In this document: piece after piece, positions 15,301-30,300 of the stretch
How the letters are laid out: the number at the start of each line of letters is the position of its first letter
How positions within the stretch are numbered: position 1 is the first letter of the stretch
Source of the DNA: Megaleporinus macrocephalus
Taxonomy: Eukaryota > Chordata > Actinopteri > Characiformes > Anostomidae
Assembly (NCBI GenBank): GCA_021613375.1
Contig: CM038711.1
Coordinates: 20,793,694-20,857,693 of the forward strand
Direction: 5' to 3'
Length of the DNA: 64,000 nucleotides
Notes under the pieces: model-generated
What the model was told of the DNA's origin: nothing
The model's database searches: none
The model's input: the letters and a program-made list of their open reading frames with translations, nothing else
Made by a program: the position numbers and the translations under genes

Positions 15301-18300
15301 GTGGAGTGGGGGGGGACCCCAGTTCCTCTAACAACCCTTCCAGGTTTGAGAAAACAAATTTATAAACAGCCTGCAGGTAAAACTTTGCCATCCACGTGAC
15401 ATGATGAATGAATGGGAAGTTTTGAAAACTGGGTATCAATTTTGGCTGATGGGTAAACCAGATTGTCAACCAATACAAATATACGTGAGATGACTCAGAA
15501 ATATGACTTCATATCAAGGGCTTTTAGAATATGCAGCCACACTTCTGCAGTTTTTCAAGCTTGCAGTGTAACACACAAACAAACGATGCTTAGATCTGAG
15601 AGGCTGCTGCCCAGAGGGATGTTTTCATGCTGTCTGGAACATTCCTCTCTGCTGCAGGACATTTGCGATGCATCTCGCTTGCTGTTTCACGCATGATTGC
15701 ATATTCCTCAACTTAACGCATTGCATAAGACCGACTGCGCCACGTTATATGTTCACACAAGTATTGCATGTACTGGGCAGGGAATACATTTATTTTTCTC
15801 CAACATGAAGTTCTCTCTTATGGCTCTATTCCACAGAGGCTCTGACACAAACAGCGAGGTCACCAGAGGCCCGATAGATGATCATTTGATCACCACTAGG
15901 GGACGGTTTGGTATCAGGTGTAACACACCTACAACACCCTCTATCCCACATGCTGCACATGTTTTCTCTTGTTAAAGGAAAGCTGTCTGCTTTAGCACAA
16001 GTTTGTTTCTTTATGTAAGACAAAGAATGACTGATCCTCAACATGCATAACGATTTTAGTGTAGTTTCTTTCAAAGGAATAGAACATAAATGTCTGGTGT
16101 GTGTATATACGTGTGTATGTGTTTTAATATCCCACAGCATCTGACCACTTCAAATAACAACCAACTAATTTGTCTGAATACAATCAAAAAACAAAAGATC
16201 CCCAAAGAATCTAAAAACAAGAAATCAACTGAAAGAAGATGCTCAGGTAGTTAATTTTGTCTGTCTGTAGTACAAACCCAAAAAACTCAACAGCTATTAT
16301 TTTTGTTTTGGTATACTACTTACAGAAAAATGCAATTACTCAATTCATCGCATAATTAGTTATATGCCCACATTACCTTTCAAAATGTTCTGGAAATTCC
16401 ATAAATAATAAATAACCCTAAAATCTTTCACTGTCTTTTTTCATTTTAAGTAAAAAATCACCATTAATTCTTTAGCATCAGGAAAAAGTGGAAAACACAG
16501 TAAAAAATCTGAAAAAAAAAAAAAATCAGTTAAATTCAATTCAATCACTTTGCCTTTATTTTAGCTTTCATTGTTTTAGTGAGACTTGCTATCAGTTTTT
16601 TTGCGAAGTGCAGACCACTAAGGCAGGGCAAGGAGGGGGAACTGAGAAATTTGGGGCTGGAGTTCTGGGTGGCTTCTGCTGCTAGGTTTTAAAGCCAGAC
16701 ACTTTTTGCCACTTTTGCGCAAATTTTGTCACGAGAAGGTGAGGGCAGAGGAGTGGTTTATACAGAGCGTGTAATGATGGAGAGGAGGAGTCTGAAGATT
16801 CTACAGGAATATTTATTATATACTGAATTCATACTATTGACTCCATACATTGACAGGTTTAAAATCATGACTTCAGATTTTTTTCTTTTCGCTTTGATGT
16901 TGAAAAAGGACAAATGTAGTGACCATACAAGATGGTTCATCTTTCCACAAAATGATCATGCACGCACAACAACTTTTCATCAAACTCAAATCAGTACAAT
17001 TTTTGCAGTACAAATGTTGCACCAAAACCTTCAATCTGCTCTTTGATAAAATTTCTGCACTTCACACTTTCACTGTTGCTGAAGATAATAAGGATAATAA
17101 CCAAGGTTTAAAAAAGTTACCCATTACGACTAAGTCACACCTCACCCTGTCTGCCCCTTCTGTAGTACAGTACAATAAGATGTAAGATGGCTTGGAGAGA
17201 AATAGGGGGAGAGGGGGAGAAAGAAATAACAGAGTGGGGGTAGAACAAGGAAAAAAAGAAAAACTCCACATCATTATCGCAGTCATCATAGAGCAAATGA
17301 CAGGCAGAGTACAGTCATTTTCAGACACACACACCCTGACAATCTTCTGCTTTCATCCACTTGCTGCTTAATTCCACATAGCCGTCACTTTCCACAGCAA
17401 GCCAGGGACATTTTTAACCCCTGTCACTGTGAGTGGAGCTTTGGTTGGGCATGCATGTGTATAAGCGGGAAGTCTTTGATGGGCCACACTGCATCTGGCA
17501 GCAGACTTGGGGGGGATTGTGGGAGAAATTAGGGTGGGGAGAGAAAGGGGGCTCTCTCTCAGTGCTGCAGAGTGTGTGCATGTGTGTGTTTGTGATGTCT
17601 TCATCAGCTCATGTAAAAAGACTGCAGAGCTTCTGCTCTACACACCAGCCTGTCAGAGTCAAACGCTAGCAGAATTTTGTTTTAAGTAAGCCCTGGCATT
17701 TTTAATTTGTCGCTAATGTATGCTACAGTCAACATGGCCGTTAAGCCCTATTTATTCATTTGTTAGAGTCACAATAAAAATATGAAAATATACATTTAAT
17801 TACCCAAATCCAGGGTCATAAACGATGTCAATATGTTCAGGATTTAGTGGGATTAACCCTTCTTCTCATGGTCCAAGTTTTATCTTGTGACATTCAGTGA
17901 TGCTAAGGTCTGGGGTAGTCAATCCATTGTTGCGAGAACACCAGCTTCTTTTATTTGCAATTTTGTTGTCTATTAGCATTTCTGTGTATTGGCTTCTTGA
18001 CAGCTACAGATCCTTTCAGATTTATAGCATTGAGTTGCCTTCTCACAGTGGAATCATGGAGAGAAACAAAATGTGGTGGAAGTTCAAGGGATTTGGGTTT
18101 AGAGCAGGCCCTATGACCTATGTATTTGTTTAAGTTTGTATGAATCACACAAATATGTTTTAAATATGTTTTTGCCGTTAATGGCAAAGTAGCTGGCTGT
18201 AACACAGCACGCCTTCATTTGTGTAAAAATGGAAGGGACGTTAAAATTGTATGACAGACACAAAACATCAAAAAACACAACAAAACACTTTTATAACTGT

Positions 18301-21300
18301 TGATCTGCATTCTTACCTATACAGAAAATCTAGTTTGTTTTCAGTTTGTAAGCCCATCTAAATATATATCCACCAATGTTACTGAAGACCCAAAATACAT
18401 GGGGGCACAACTCAATGGCTTCCCAAAAAGGGAAATTTCTTCCCACAATTCCATCTTCCTTCCCTGCACTGGTAGCAGGGCAGCAATCACAGCCACAGAT
18501 GAAGAGCTGTACAATTATCTCTGGTAATTAAGCAGGACAGAATCTTCATAAACATATGCTTATGGTTAAAGGACAGAGCTGGTCTAGAGCCATTAGTACT
18601 GTATGCTGAGGAGGCAACGGGTGTTCTATTTTGTGCCAGGTCCTTGCTCAAAGCCCACAAGGAGCCGCTCAGGAGCAGTTTAATGTTAAAGATAAAGATA
18701 AAGGAGACAGGGTAAGGTACTAAATTCAAAATAATACTCTCCTGATGGGCCTAAAGTGGTGTTTTTAGAATAGGGTATACTATGAAATGTTAATGGGTCT
18801 GGCCCTCGGTGGTCCTGTGTGTTCATGCACTGAGACAGGAGGGCCACCTTGGAGGAGCACAATCTGCAAAGCTCAGCCACATTCTGCAGCCTATGTGCGT
18901 AGATGTTCATGCTAAACACTAACGGATATATATGGACAGCCACGCCTAATCCCGCATAGTACACATGTGTCTTCACATGAACACACAAGAATGCAAATAC
19001 ATCCATGCATTAATGAAGCTCTTATCATCATCTGGACCTTCAGCAGTGCTTAGTTGTTATTCTTCAAGCTATGGAGTGGTAACTCAATCAGCCTTCCATC
19101 AGCTAAATCTCATCAACATCTAAACCACTCGTAGAAGTGCAATTTACAAAAGGTCATATTTATCTGCAACCAGTCGGCAATCCCTAAAATACTAAAGCCA
19201 CTGAAATGAAAAACGTCAAAGACAAAACACAACTGTCTTTCTAAATAGCTTTTGTTTTCATTAAGCAACCCATTAAATCACGTGTCAAACATTATCACAA
19301 TAACAAACAAAACAAGAAGAATCTCTAAAGAGCAGGTATTACTGGTTAGTGGTATTGCGTAGTAAGTTCAAAGAAACCCAAGCATCTGCAGCGGTTTAAG
19401 ACTCATAACCCCTGTTAATAGAGTATGATAATGAGATAAGTCAGCACCGCTGCTAGCACAGTGGAAGAGCAAAGATTAACAGATTTTTATCTGAAACGCA
19501 GTGCATATTATTCCAGCTGTATTACTACATTAACCGTAGGCCTGGGTCATAAAGAAACATTGCTGCTATAATTCCATGTTGCTACTCATAAACAGACATC
19601 CATTTTGATTCCCTTTCATTTGATCAATTTGTTTTCACAATGGATTTTTGCTAGTGCTTATAAATCTCTTTGTACAATTAGAGTGCTTATGGCATGCTGT
19701 GTTAGGTCAGATTCTTCCTTTACTCCTTCGCTCTTCTCCTTTCCGACTTCTTCCTATCTTGCGCTCTTCACTAGCTTGCTGCATGCATAACATCGCTTTC
19801 ATAAATATGCATGAAAAGCAAATATTATAACTGTTCATATATTATTAAACCATTAGAGAAAATTAACACATATTTTCAACTAGTAAGAATTAGAACTGTA
19901 GTGTATTTTGGAGATGTATACTCATCTCTAATGCATATTGTAACCAGTTATAACTATATTAAAAATATCTTGAATTAATATTTATACTAGTCAGAATTCA
20001 ATTATGTGAACACACATCTGTAACTACACAAAATTAAAATGTAGATATCTGTAATTATAATTTTTTACTAGTAATAAATGAATCATGAAAAGAGAATGAA
20101 ATTCTATGTAAATAATGGTAGCATATTACCATTACATTATATTATAAATATGTCATTCTAGCAATATGACTAATATATAAAAAAATTGCATAGTAGATAT
20201 CTGAAATCTGGAATAGTCTTTACTAGCAGAAACTGAATTGCAGGTCTTTCAAGTGTGAATTTCTACTAGTCATAACGGAGTTACAACCGGTATCAGTGGT
20301 AAACGGCTTGCCATGAGTGATGTGGTGTTTACATTTGAGATCCTAACATTGGATCCTAAAGAGACACAAAAGAAATCCTAAAGTATGGGAGTGTGAGTAT
20401 AGTTGCATCTGTATGGAGAGGGCATTGATTGGAGAAGCATTAAAGGTACAGAAGTATAATCATAACCGTCTGTCCAGATGAAGCCTATGAAATGTAGGAC
20501 TTTTAAACGCAGGTGTGAAAAGAATGAACAATTTATAAACAATAATTCTTTGGGAGTATAGCTGACAACACTGTACTTGCATTACAGTGGAACAGCAATA
20601 ATTGTATGAAAATGCTGTAAAAAATGTTTTTAAATACTTTACCTGTGTGGTAGTGAAGCAGTAGGTGCTGACTGTGATCTCCTGTAATTGCAGGTAGAAA
20701 GTCAACAGTGACCTGCATGCTCTCTCCAATACCAAGAGTCCCAACTGGAGGGTCTACAGAAAACGGGCTGTGAGGAAAAGAGAAACAGAGATATTCAAAA
20801 CACAAATTGACGCAAACAAATACAAAAAAAAATATTTACCAACCCGTACGCAACTGAAAACGGTATGAAAACTATTTGATGTTTCACCTTATGACCCTCA
20901 TTTTTATTGTACATTTGCACTTCATAAAGCACCACAGTCTTTGATATAACTTTTGTATAACTCTCTGATTACACAGTAATGCTGCTGTAACATGAGCAGA
21001 CTGTGCATGGATCTCCCTTAAAGAGACACCTGACCCATTCACTGACAAAGCAGAAGCCTTGACCCATACTTGCTTATAAAGGACCAGTGCCTGGTTGCAA
21101 CTTCTTAAGATTAATTTTCCCTAAAAACTACCCTTAGGTGTGTTTTCCCTTAAATAATCCCTCAAGCATTGTATGAAGTTGCTTAACTGTCATTTCCCTT
21201 AGGATAGTTTTAGTGAAGAAAAACGCTCATTTAACATGATCAGCCAGCGTGAAAAGCTAAAGAAATGGCTGTGTATGAGGAATGTGTATGAGGAATGAGT

Positions 21301-24300
21301 GTGTATGAGGAAAATGTACCAGTGCACTTTCTTAGAGATGCTACACCAATAAAAACATTAGGAGTGCAGATTTGACCTAAATGTATAATCAGTAAATACC
21401 AGTTTGTACACATTTCCATGAATCCTCCTATGAGTCAGTGTAGGGCCCTGTGCTAAAGGATTCAAAATAAGTATAATATTCATTACATTTATGACCTATA
21501 TAAATAAATAAATAAATATTCCTACACTAATACTGAATATTTAGACTGCTGTGCTGAGGGTTGTGTTAGCCTACCTAGTTGGCATTCACAGCAGCAGCCA
21601 CAAAGAAGAAAATGGCAGATTGTTACTAGCCAGGCAATAATCCAACACATGTCTTTATTAAAAGAAACATTTTATCTAAAGCTGTGAGAAGCACTGCTGC
21701 TTCATTTACAGCCAGAAAAACACTGTAATTGAACTTGGAGTTGATTAGGGGGCAAATGCATTTACTCTCTCCTTCTTTTTCTCTCTCCTCTTTTTTGTGA
21801 ACCTTGGACTGTCCCTGGATCTCGATATTTGTAGAGGGGCCCATTAAAAAACCTGAACGCTACCACGAACACTGCTTGAGATGGCCAACCAGAGGCTCGT
21901 GAATTAAGCTTCCACAACTGCTTTCTAGGTGATTTGAAGACTCCCTGCGGGTCCAACTAGATTTAGACACACTTAGGCCCATGTCTCCCATCAAATTACA
22001 ACATGTACGGGCAGTATGTCTCTGTTATGTTCCTAGGCTTGTAACATCTGATTCCTGAAAGGGTGAGTGACTATATTTGGTTTTGATTCTGTAGCAACTG
22101 TAGCTAACTTGTTGGTTTTGTGCTTAATTGCAATTTGCATAAGAGCAGCTAACAGTGATTAGCATGCTAACAATGTTTGCTGTTGGTCAGATTTTGTTGA
22201 AGTGGTGGTATCAAATGGCAAATGCTTTTCAAGCTGCTTGTTTTACATTTTAGTTTGCTGAGATTGAAGTAAATGTAAGCGGCTAATAGCCTTCCTCTAT
22301 AAGTTGATGGGTCCCATGTTTTCCTTCTAAGTAAGCTACCTACACTTTATTTAGAGGGGATGCCATTGTTTTAATTCTTAATTAAATCGTAGAATTTTGT
22401 AAGACAGAAAAGTGAGGCAGAAAAGTAAGTAGTAAATCATGGCACAAGAATTCTTAGTGTCCTATCCTTCAGTGGAAGGAGTGTTTAGCTTTAACCAACC
22501 TGTAGCTCTAGCATGATTAATTTGCCAGACAGTACTTTGTTAAAAACTTCCTCTCTTGGATGCTGGAGGAGAACATAGTGTTTCTGACATCCAATTAAAT
22601 CACAGGTTGTGTAACAGTTGGTGTAATGACTTCTTGTCAAGTCCTGCCCTGTTCTGAGCCTGCCTGTCATTGTTTACGTTGTCCTGTCAAGTCCACTTGG
22701 TCTTTGTTTACCTTTGCCATGTGCTCTGTGTCTCTGCCCCTCACGTGTTTTGAGTCTACGTCTTCCCTTAGTGTGACCAGGTGTTTCTTGTTATGTGTTT
22801 CTTATGTACCCCTTGTTTTCTCCCAGTCCTTTGTCGCGTACTGAATTTACCGTGAGTGTCAAGTCTGTCAGTGTGATCCCATCGTCTTGTTTCTAGTCTG
22901 TTGGTTTGTTTTGTTTGATTTTTTGATAAAGACATGCAAGTGTACCCGCCCGCCTCGTCCACGTTACAATTCTTTGCCTGTCGAGGGCATTAATTTCATT
23001 GTGGGTAATGACATGGTAGGATATCAGGTCTGTGTGACAGCAATAGTAACATTTCATGTGTAACTCTAGAAAGAGGACCCTGGAGCAAGAATATTCTGTT
23101 GTTCCTGAAAGTGTTATTATATGTTCAGTGTCCAGAAATCCAGCCAGTATGGCTAAGCACAATAGAAAGGGCCAGACTAAATTAATAGATTATTTTTTTC
23201 CCAGCTGGGTAATCACAGTGTAAATCCTTAGTTCAACTGTGATGCTCTCATTAAAGAGCAAAAGAGAGATCCGGTCTTGTCTGGGTTAAGAGTGACAACA
23301 GTCTTAGTTGAAGAGAGTAAGAAGATGGCCAAGGGATGTATTTCCCCAGTGCTTTTGGGAAAAGAAGTGATTTTCCCATGTGCTCATTAATTTGAATGTA
23401 CCACTGCACAAAACAGTCATATAATAGATATAGCAACTCGCTTCTTAAAGCTGTCCCTCCGCATAACATTAAAGCTTGAACAGTTGAATTTTTTCCCCCC
23501 GGTTGGTCTGCCAAAGGAAGTTAAATCAGATAGAGGCACTAATTTTACATCTGGAGTGTTTCAACATGCAATACATGAACTTGGTTAAGATTGTTTCTTC
23601 ACCTTATCATCCATTGTCAAAGGGAGCTATAGATAGGTCCCATCAAACTTTGAAGTTTATGATCATTGTATTTGATTTTCAGAGGACTGGGATTGTATTA
23701 TACCAGTTCTTTTGTCAGCTACAAAAGATTTAATGAATGACAGTACAGGTTTCACACCCATTGAGTTTACTTTCAGGTTTCAGGGCCTCTCATGTATCTT
23801 TTAAAGAACAGTTAATGTTCTTGTTGCTGTTTTTAGCCCTTCTGTATAAAATGATGGCCAGGTCTGTTGAATGTTCTGATACTTCGATCATGTCTGTAGC
23901 TTAAACTGTTCAGAAGTTATAAATGCTAGAATTAAACTAAGGTCTTTATTTTTCATTTTGTCAGGAGTGACAGGTCATTATAACTGATTTAGGAGAGTCA
24001 GTTAGCGTCAGTTTTTAGCTATGTGTTATTTTAGCAGCTAACGGTAAATTTCGTTAATGAGAGAATGATGTCATGGATATGATGGAATGTTATTATCATT
24101 TTCATAATGGCTGGAAACATTTGGTGTTGTTGCTTTTTAAACATGGGTCAAAGTGAACGTGTAAATCACTGTTTTCAGTTTTTACTTGCATTTCAACTTT
24201 TTTAACTTAAGGTTTGTAGAAGAAGCTTTGTTGCATATTATAGAAGTGATGCATCTCTGCAAAAAGTGGTACAGTCTCTGTTTTGAAAAAAAATCCCTCT

Positions 24301-27300
24301 CACCTCTGTGTGCTGAGCTCAAATTTGGCTTCACTATTCCCAACGTTGCGTACTAGAAGGGTTTTCTGTGATAAGCTCTTGACTGGACTCAGAGGAAAGT
24401 GGACTTGGTCGGGAAAGTCCAAGATTGCACGTGCCCCAATTGCCCAGATAGGGACCTCAAACTTCTCCCTCTCAGTCATACAAATGAGTCGATGGATATA
24501 GTCCTACAGGAAAGACCACAGTGACACTGGTAAACTAAACTAAACTAAATTAGTATATGAGCTGAAAACACAGTGCAGCTAATTATGAACAAATTGCTCA
24601 ATTTGTACTAGTACAGTTTTACAATGTGCTGTTCATATTATGATGTTCACAGGACTTATACATCTTAAAATCTATTTTTTGCACCAAAGTGCAAAATCAC
24701 CTCATCACTATCTGATGTAAGGAATTACACAATTCATACCCCTATCATAGATAACCAGATCATTAAAACTGCTGAGAACCAAAACATGGCCTCATCTGAA
24801 GATGTGCTTGACCCTCTGAAACTACAAATCATGTAACAAGTTTGAAATAGACTTTACATGGTTGTTATATAGATACAACATTACAACTAGGACATTCTTT
24901 CAGTGTCACATGTAACTGGGATTTCAAAAGACACTCCAGTCTTGTTTTTTTCCTGTTGAAAGTGAGTAGTGTTGACTTTCACACTGATTAGATTGCAGTG
25001 TTGAGAGCTATAGAGACCTGCTCTGGAATGGCACTATGCTACAATCAGTATTAATGTGCCGCCATAGCAAAACAGATTACCGGGCAACACAACAGACCAC
25101 AGAATTGTAGCTAATGGGGAGAGAGTGAGCGTGGGTGGAACTTCGGCGTGGTTGCATCTCACAGGCCCCGTTCTTACCAAGGCACACGCTTGCATTGCTT
25201 GTCCAATTTGATATTGATGTTTTACCGCAGCAAGACTCAATCAGTGACACCGGTAGGGGGCATAGAGTGTGTCTGGTTTGGTTAGTATTAAGAAATATTA
25301 TGAACAGTAGCTCAGTTTAAGAAAAGCAAATGGCTTTGGGCTTAGGTACATTTATTGCCATTTGCCATTGCACATGGTCTTTCTCAGCTGATCTGTTCTC
25401 TCTAACTAGGTTATGTTAAGTGTTGATGAACCCAGCAATTGTAAGTTGCACAATGGACTTAGCAAACTTTCACTGCAGAAGAATTTGTGTGAGTAGGTGC
25501 ATGATCCACACATGAAAGAAAGCCCTTGATCAGCAGTCATAGTCATAGATTTTACATTCACTAGCAGTTAAGAGAACTGCTGATATAACTAATGTATTTA
25601 CAACAGGATTTTAGTTTCCTAATAAATCTCTGTAGGACCTTGAGTGGCATAAGAATAGAGTTGCATAAGAGTAGATTTTTGCAGTTTTCTGCAGATGGAC
25701 AGAGAGCTCTCTTTCCTCTTTCTGCAAACTCTGTTCTCCTGAACTCTTCTTCGTTGGTACAAAAAAAAATCCTGACAATTCAAAAGCAAAGACGCAACCC
25801 CTTAATGCCCCAGCAGTGTCACCATCTGGAAGTAACAGTAAAGTGTACCTTGTTCTCCTGTGGGGTGAAGAAAACTGTGAAGGTGTGGGCCATGCCTGGT
25901 GCCACTTTGTTGCACACGTCTACAGGGCTAACAACTTTGAAATACAGTGAGTCTTCCTGAACCACTTTCACAGAGCGAGGAATCTGCAGGGGGGCAGAAG
26001 AATATGTATTATGCCATGAGCTATGGATAAAAATAAACAAGCAAACTGTACAGTAAAATTATGTAGTGTAATGTAATGCTGAATAATAGTTTATACAATA
26101 CCATACGGGGTGGTTGGTGTATTTTTAGAGAAACTTATTTAAGTCCCCTTTTAGAGGTAGTAATTGGCACCAGATGTCTAATGAGTTTAATACCTCTAAA
26201 ACCTACCTCATAGAAAGTAATTACACACAATAGTTCCAAATACAAAATACAAAAATAAATTCACTGATGGCAGAAAGATATATGCAGCACAAACTTCTGT
26301 CAACCATTTCTCAGCAATAAAACAGTCCACCCTAAATGTATATAAACGCAATACATATTTAATAAGTCTATCTTGTTCTTTCCCCTTCTTTCCTTCTGTT
26401 TCTCTTCTGTCTCTTTTACTCTTAGGTCATTTTACTCTCAGACCATCAGACCACTAACACCTGTTTCAGTAAGGTGAATTGAAGGAGAGAGGTAAGTGGA
26501 GTTTTCTTTTAAAGCTACTGTCCACTAATTTTCATGATTCTTTTCTATTATAAATTTTGTGGTGAATTTACTATGAACTGGCTGAGAAAAAAATATGTTT
26601 TTTTGTGTGAAGAGATGTTTTAAATTATTTTCTTTCCATAGTTTTATTCTGTTGGATTTAAGTTAGACAGAAAGTTTGATCTATTTTTGTTCAGGTTGGA
26701 TAAAGAACCAATCAGAATTATCAAAATGTTTACGTCACCTGAACCTCAAAAAACTGAATGTGCTCCAGTCTTGTACATGTGTTCTAGTGTAAGTATGGTG
26801 GCGCAGAATGGCTGCTGCGTTTTACATTTGTATTTTTGCTTCCCTGCTGGCTGATAACATTACCATCATATTCACCAACATAGCCATTCATGTTTACACC
26901 TGTAACTTCTTTGCCCAGCTGTTGAAGCAACTCTACATAGCAGTTATAACGCAGCCTTGGACAGTCTGCTAGAAGGATGGTGCATCAACTCTGCTTCTCC
27001 TTTTTTTTCTGAGAGACGGAGCAACACAGATGTACATAAACTTCCCAAATGCAAACATTGTTGCTAAGGACCAATCACTAGTCTGTTGCATGCATTTGGT
27101 TCTTTCCCTTTTCTGAACTTCTGAATTGCGATCAGAGTAAAGCCTGGCACACATAACAGGACAAAAATAACTGATATAAAAATTGGAGCATATCTTACAC
27201 TTAACGTCAGGTCTCCTCTATCAGAACATGACACATAAAAAATCTCTCACACTCTGAATCTCGTATGATTTAGCATAATTATGCACATTCATGTAAACAG

Positions 27301-30300
27301 GGACTTTTGTTGGTGCTGTTATATGTTCAGAGAAATATGTCTAAGCAATGCATGTCAGCAATTTATCAAATCCAAAGACCTCACTAAACATTTCTCTCTA
27401 CACATATGCACAAATAACGTTTTCAACACATTAGCTAGCTTGTTGTTTACTTCTTTGACTAACGGCAGTGACAATCTCTGCCTACTTTTTCTCTTCATCT
27501 AGATGACAAGATGATGTTTTCCAAAGCTCTACAAGTAACACAATGGTTTATACAGACTATGGCTTTTTCATGCTATGAAGCCACATCTTTGTGTTTCGGT
27601 TGTAAGGCTTATTGATCAAACAAGGGTTGATGAAGATGGCTAGCTACCTAGCTAAAGTGGAGCTAACTCTAGCTAACCCAAAGCCGATATCAAGGAGATA
27701 CAAAAATAAAGAATGTGGACCCTTTTAACTCACAATCGTACCTGAATAAAGAAAGTGACCGTGAAAATGTTTACAAGGTCTGTAACTGGTATTTGTTTTG
27801 GCCGTTTGCATGCCCTGGAAATGGCCATTTATATCAGACATAACAATCGATTATCAACAAAATAGTGATGATAATGATGATGATGATGACAAGTGTGTCA
27901 AGACTCTTTTTTAAACAGTCGTTCTAGGCTTAATTGTAAGTGTCTTATTAATTCCAAGTGGTCCTGGTCGCCGTCTTTAGCTAACTTGCTGGAGTATTCA
28001 ACTACCATTAGATAAATCACTGTATCAATTCAATACAGAGTAATGTTCTTTAATATCTGCCCATCTAAGACGTTCTTTGTTTTAGAACTTGGCATTAAAG
28101 AGACAAACTTATTTAATTTCAGACTTACATTAATAGCTTCATATTCCAAAGCGGATGCTGGGCTCTTTTTTTACACTGCTGTATTTTTTCTGTATGTTTT
28201 CATTCTCTTAATGTTAATAAGCAATATAGGGCTATCGTCTAATTGAAATGAAAAAGATTTCTGTTGAATCACTAATACTATGGCCAAACAATTGCAAATG
28301 CCAGTTTAGAAAGCCAGAAATCTGTAGATTTAAGCTTCTGCTATTGATGCCAAAATGTTTGAGGTCACACTGATTGGCCATAGAGTAAATAGAAAATGTA
28401 CACTGTAAAAGTATTTATCCATAAGAAGCACAGAATATCAATTAGGTCTACTACACTAATGCATTCAGAGAGAAAAATGCCTTAAAAGAGTCAGTAAAGT
28501 GAGCTAAATCATGATGTATAGTCAATACAATGTACAAATAAGCATTGAGTAAAAGGCTTTCTGTAGAACACAGCAATACATTTCTTTGGACCCCTGATGA
28601 CCCCTTATGTAGATTTCAGAGGGGAAAATAGTGCCGTTGAATTTCTTGCTATTGAAATGTTCAATCTAAGTATAAATTAACCCTTTTCTTCAATTATTCA
28701 TATAAGGTGATTGCTGTTGAGCTCATTTTCAATGGTAAACCCTATCAGGGTTTGCTGAGTACTTAATTTCTAAATGACAGTGTCATTATTTCCCCCTCTT
28801 AAACAATCATTACATATATGCAAACGCACTTGAGATACATGCACAAATGACTGTACAGAATATTATCTGCCAATCTATAAAGTGCTCAGCTTTTTTCCAA
28901 AGTCACCTTGTCATTATTGCGCAGTACCAGTGGCACCTTGTACGTCTCAGAGGGCACGTAGTTCTGGAACACAATGTTGGACGGATAAGGCTGGAAAAAA
29001 GGCAGGTCCACATCCAGGGCTGAAAACTGGGAAAATAAAGGAAAGCATGCATACCCCTTAGCATTGGACAGTGAACATAAGGGAGATTTCTCTATAAGAC
29101 CTCCAATTTCCTTCGGCTTTTGTTTCTGGCTAAAATGCGTCTGACATATTTCACATCAAAAGGATTTGACGCCGTCCAAGTATCTGTTTTGCTGAGGGCA
29201 CTTCATAATTCTTTTTTTGTAAAACAGAAAAACAAAAGAGAACCTTGGGCGGGGACAGAAAAGCTGAAAAACAGAGGGGGGAGACGTAGAGTCGGCGTGC
29301 GACAATAGAAGAAAGAGGAAATGCAGGATAGACAGAGCAAAAGGGATGATGGGAGAGGGAGAGAGTATGGAAAGAGAGCGAGAGAGAGAGAAACCAGATG
29401 CAATGCACCCAGGGGGTATGATGGGAAAAGTGCATCTACTGTACTCTCAGATTCGTAAATGAGGTGTCTCCTGTATAATTACCACAGTCACACATTCAGT
29501 TTATTTCCCATTCAAAAAGTCCCAAGCACAGGAAGGAGGAGTTTAAAATAAAGCTGCCCTATTTTCAAGAATAATTCAAGAAAGTCTCTTTTGTATGAAT
29601 GTATATACAGCACAGCATATACAATTACAGGTGCATCAAAACCAGAACAACCAGACTGAGAAATAGTTTCTTTCCTAGGGCCATAACCAACCTAGACTCT
29701 TGTATGCACTGATCCCACTCGTGCTCTTCACCAATAATATAAATAATAATGTGCAATATATTTATACCACTACTGTCCTGTTGCCACTGTTTTGGACTCT
29801 CGTCCACTGTGCTATATCTGTTTCATCAATGTGCAATATTTCTATTCATATCCTCATACTTGAACATCACTGTGCAATACTCACCTCTGCTATACCCTTA
29901 TTTTTATATATTTATAAGCATATTTGTATATTTATTGTTAGCTATGTGAATTAGAACTTTTTATCTTACTTGTCTTGCACTAAAAAAGGAGTGGCTGCCC
30001 AATCTCATTGTACATTCTGTATGACAATAAAACAATAAACAATAAAATAATAAAAAACAATACAATTCTTATTCTATTCTATTCTTAGTAGCCTTCTCAA
30101 ATGCCAAGCCTTGACAAATAGGATTACTGTGAAAGATGTTAACTAATAGACATAAAGTTGTTTGAGTAACAATGAGAGGCCTTAGTGATTATTTTACCTT
30201 TCGGTGCGTGGTCTCGTGCATGTCTAATAGCTCCAGAATACGAGGTGGATGCATCTCGTATGTATTAGCTAATCGTTCCTCTGTAGTCTGAGCCATCTCC

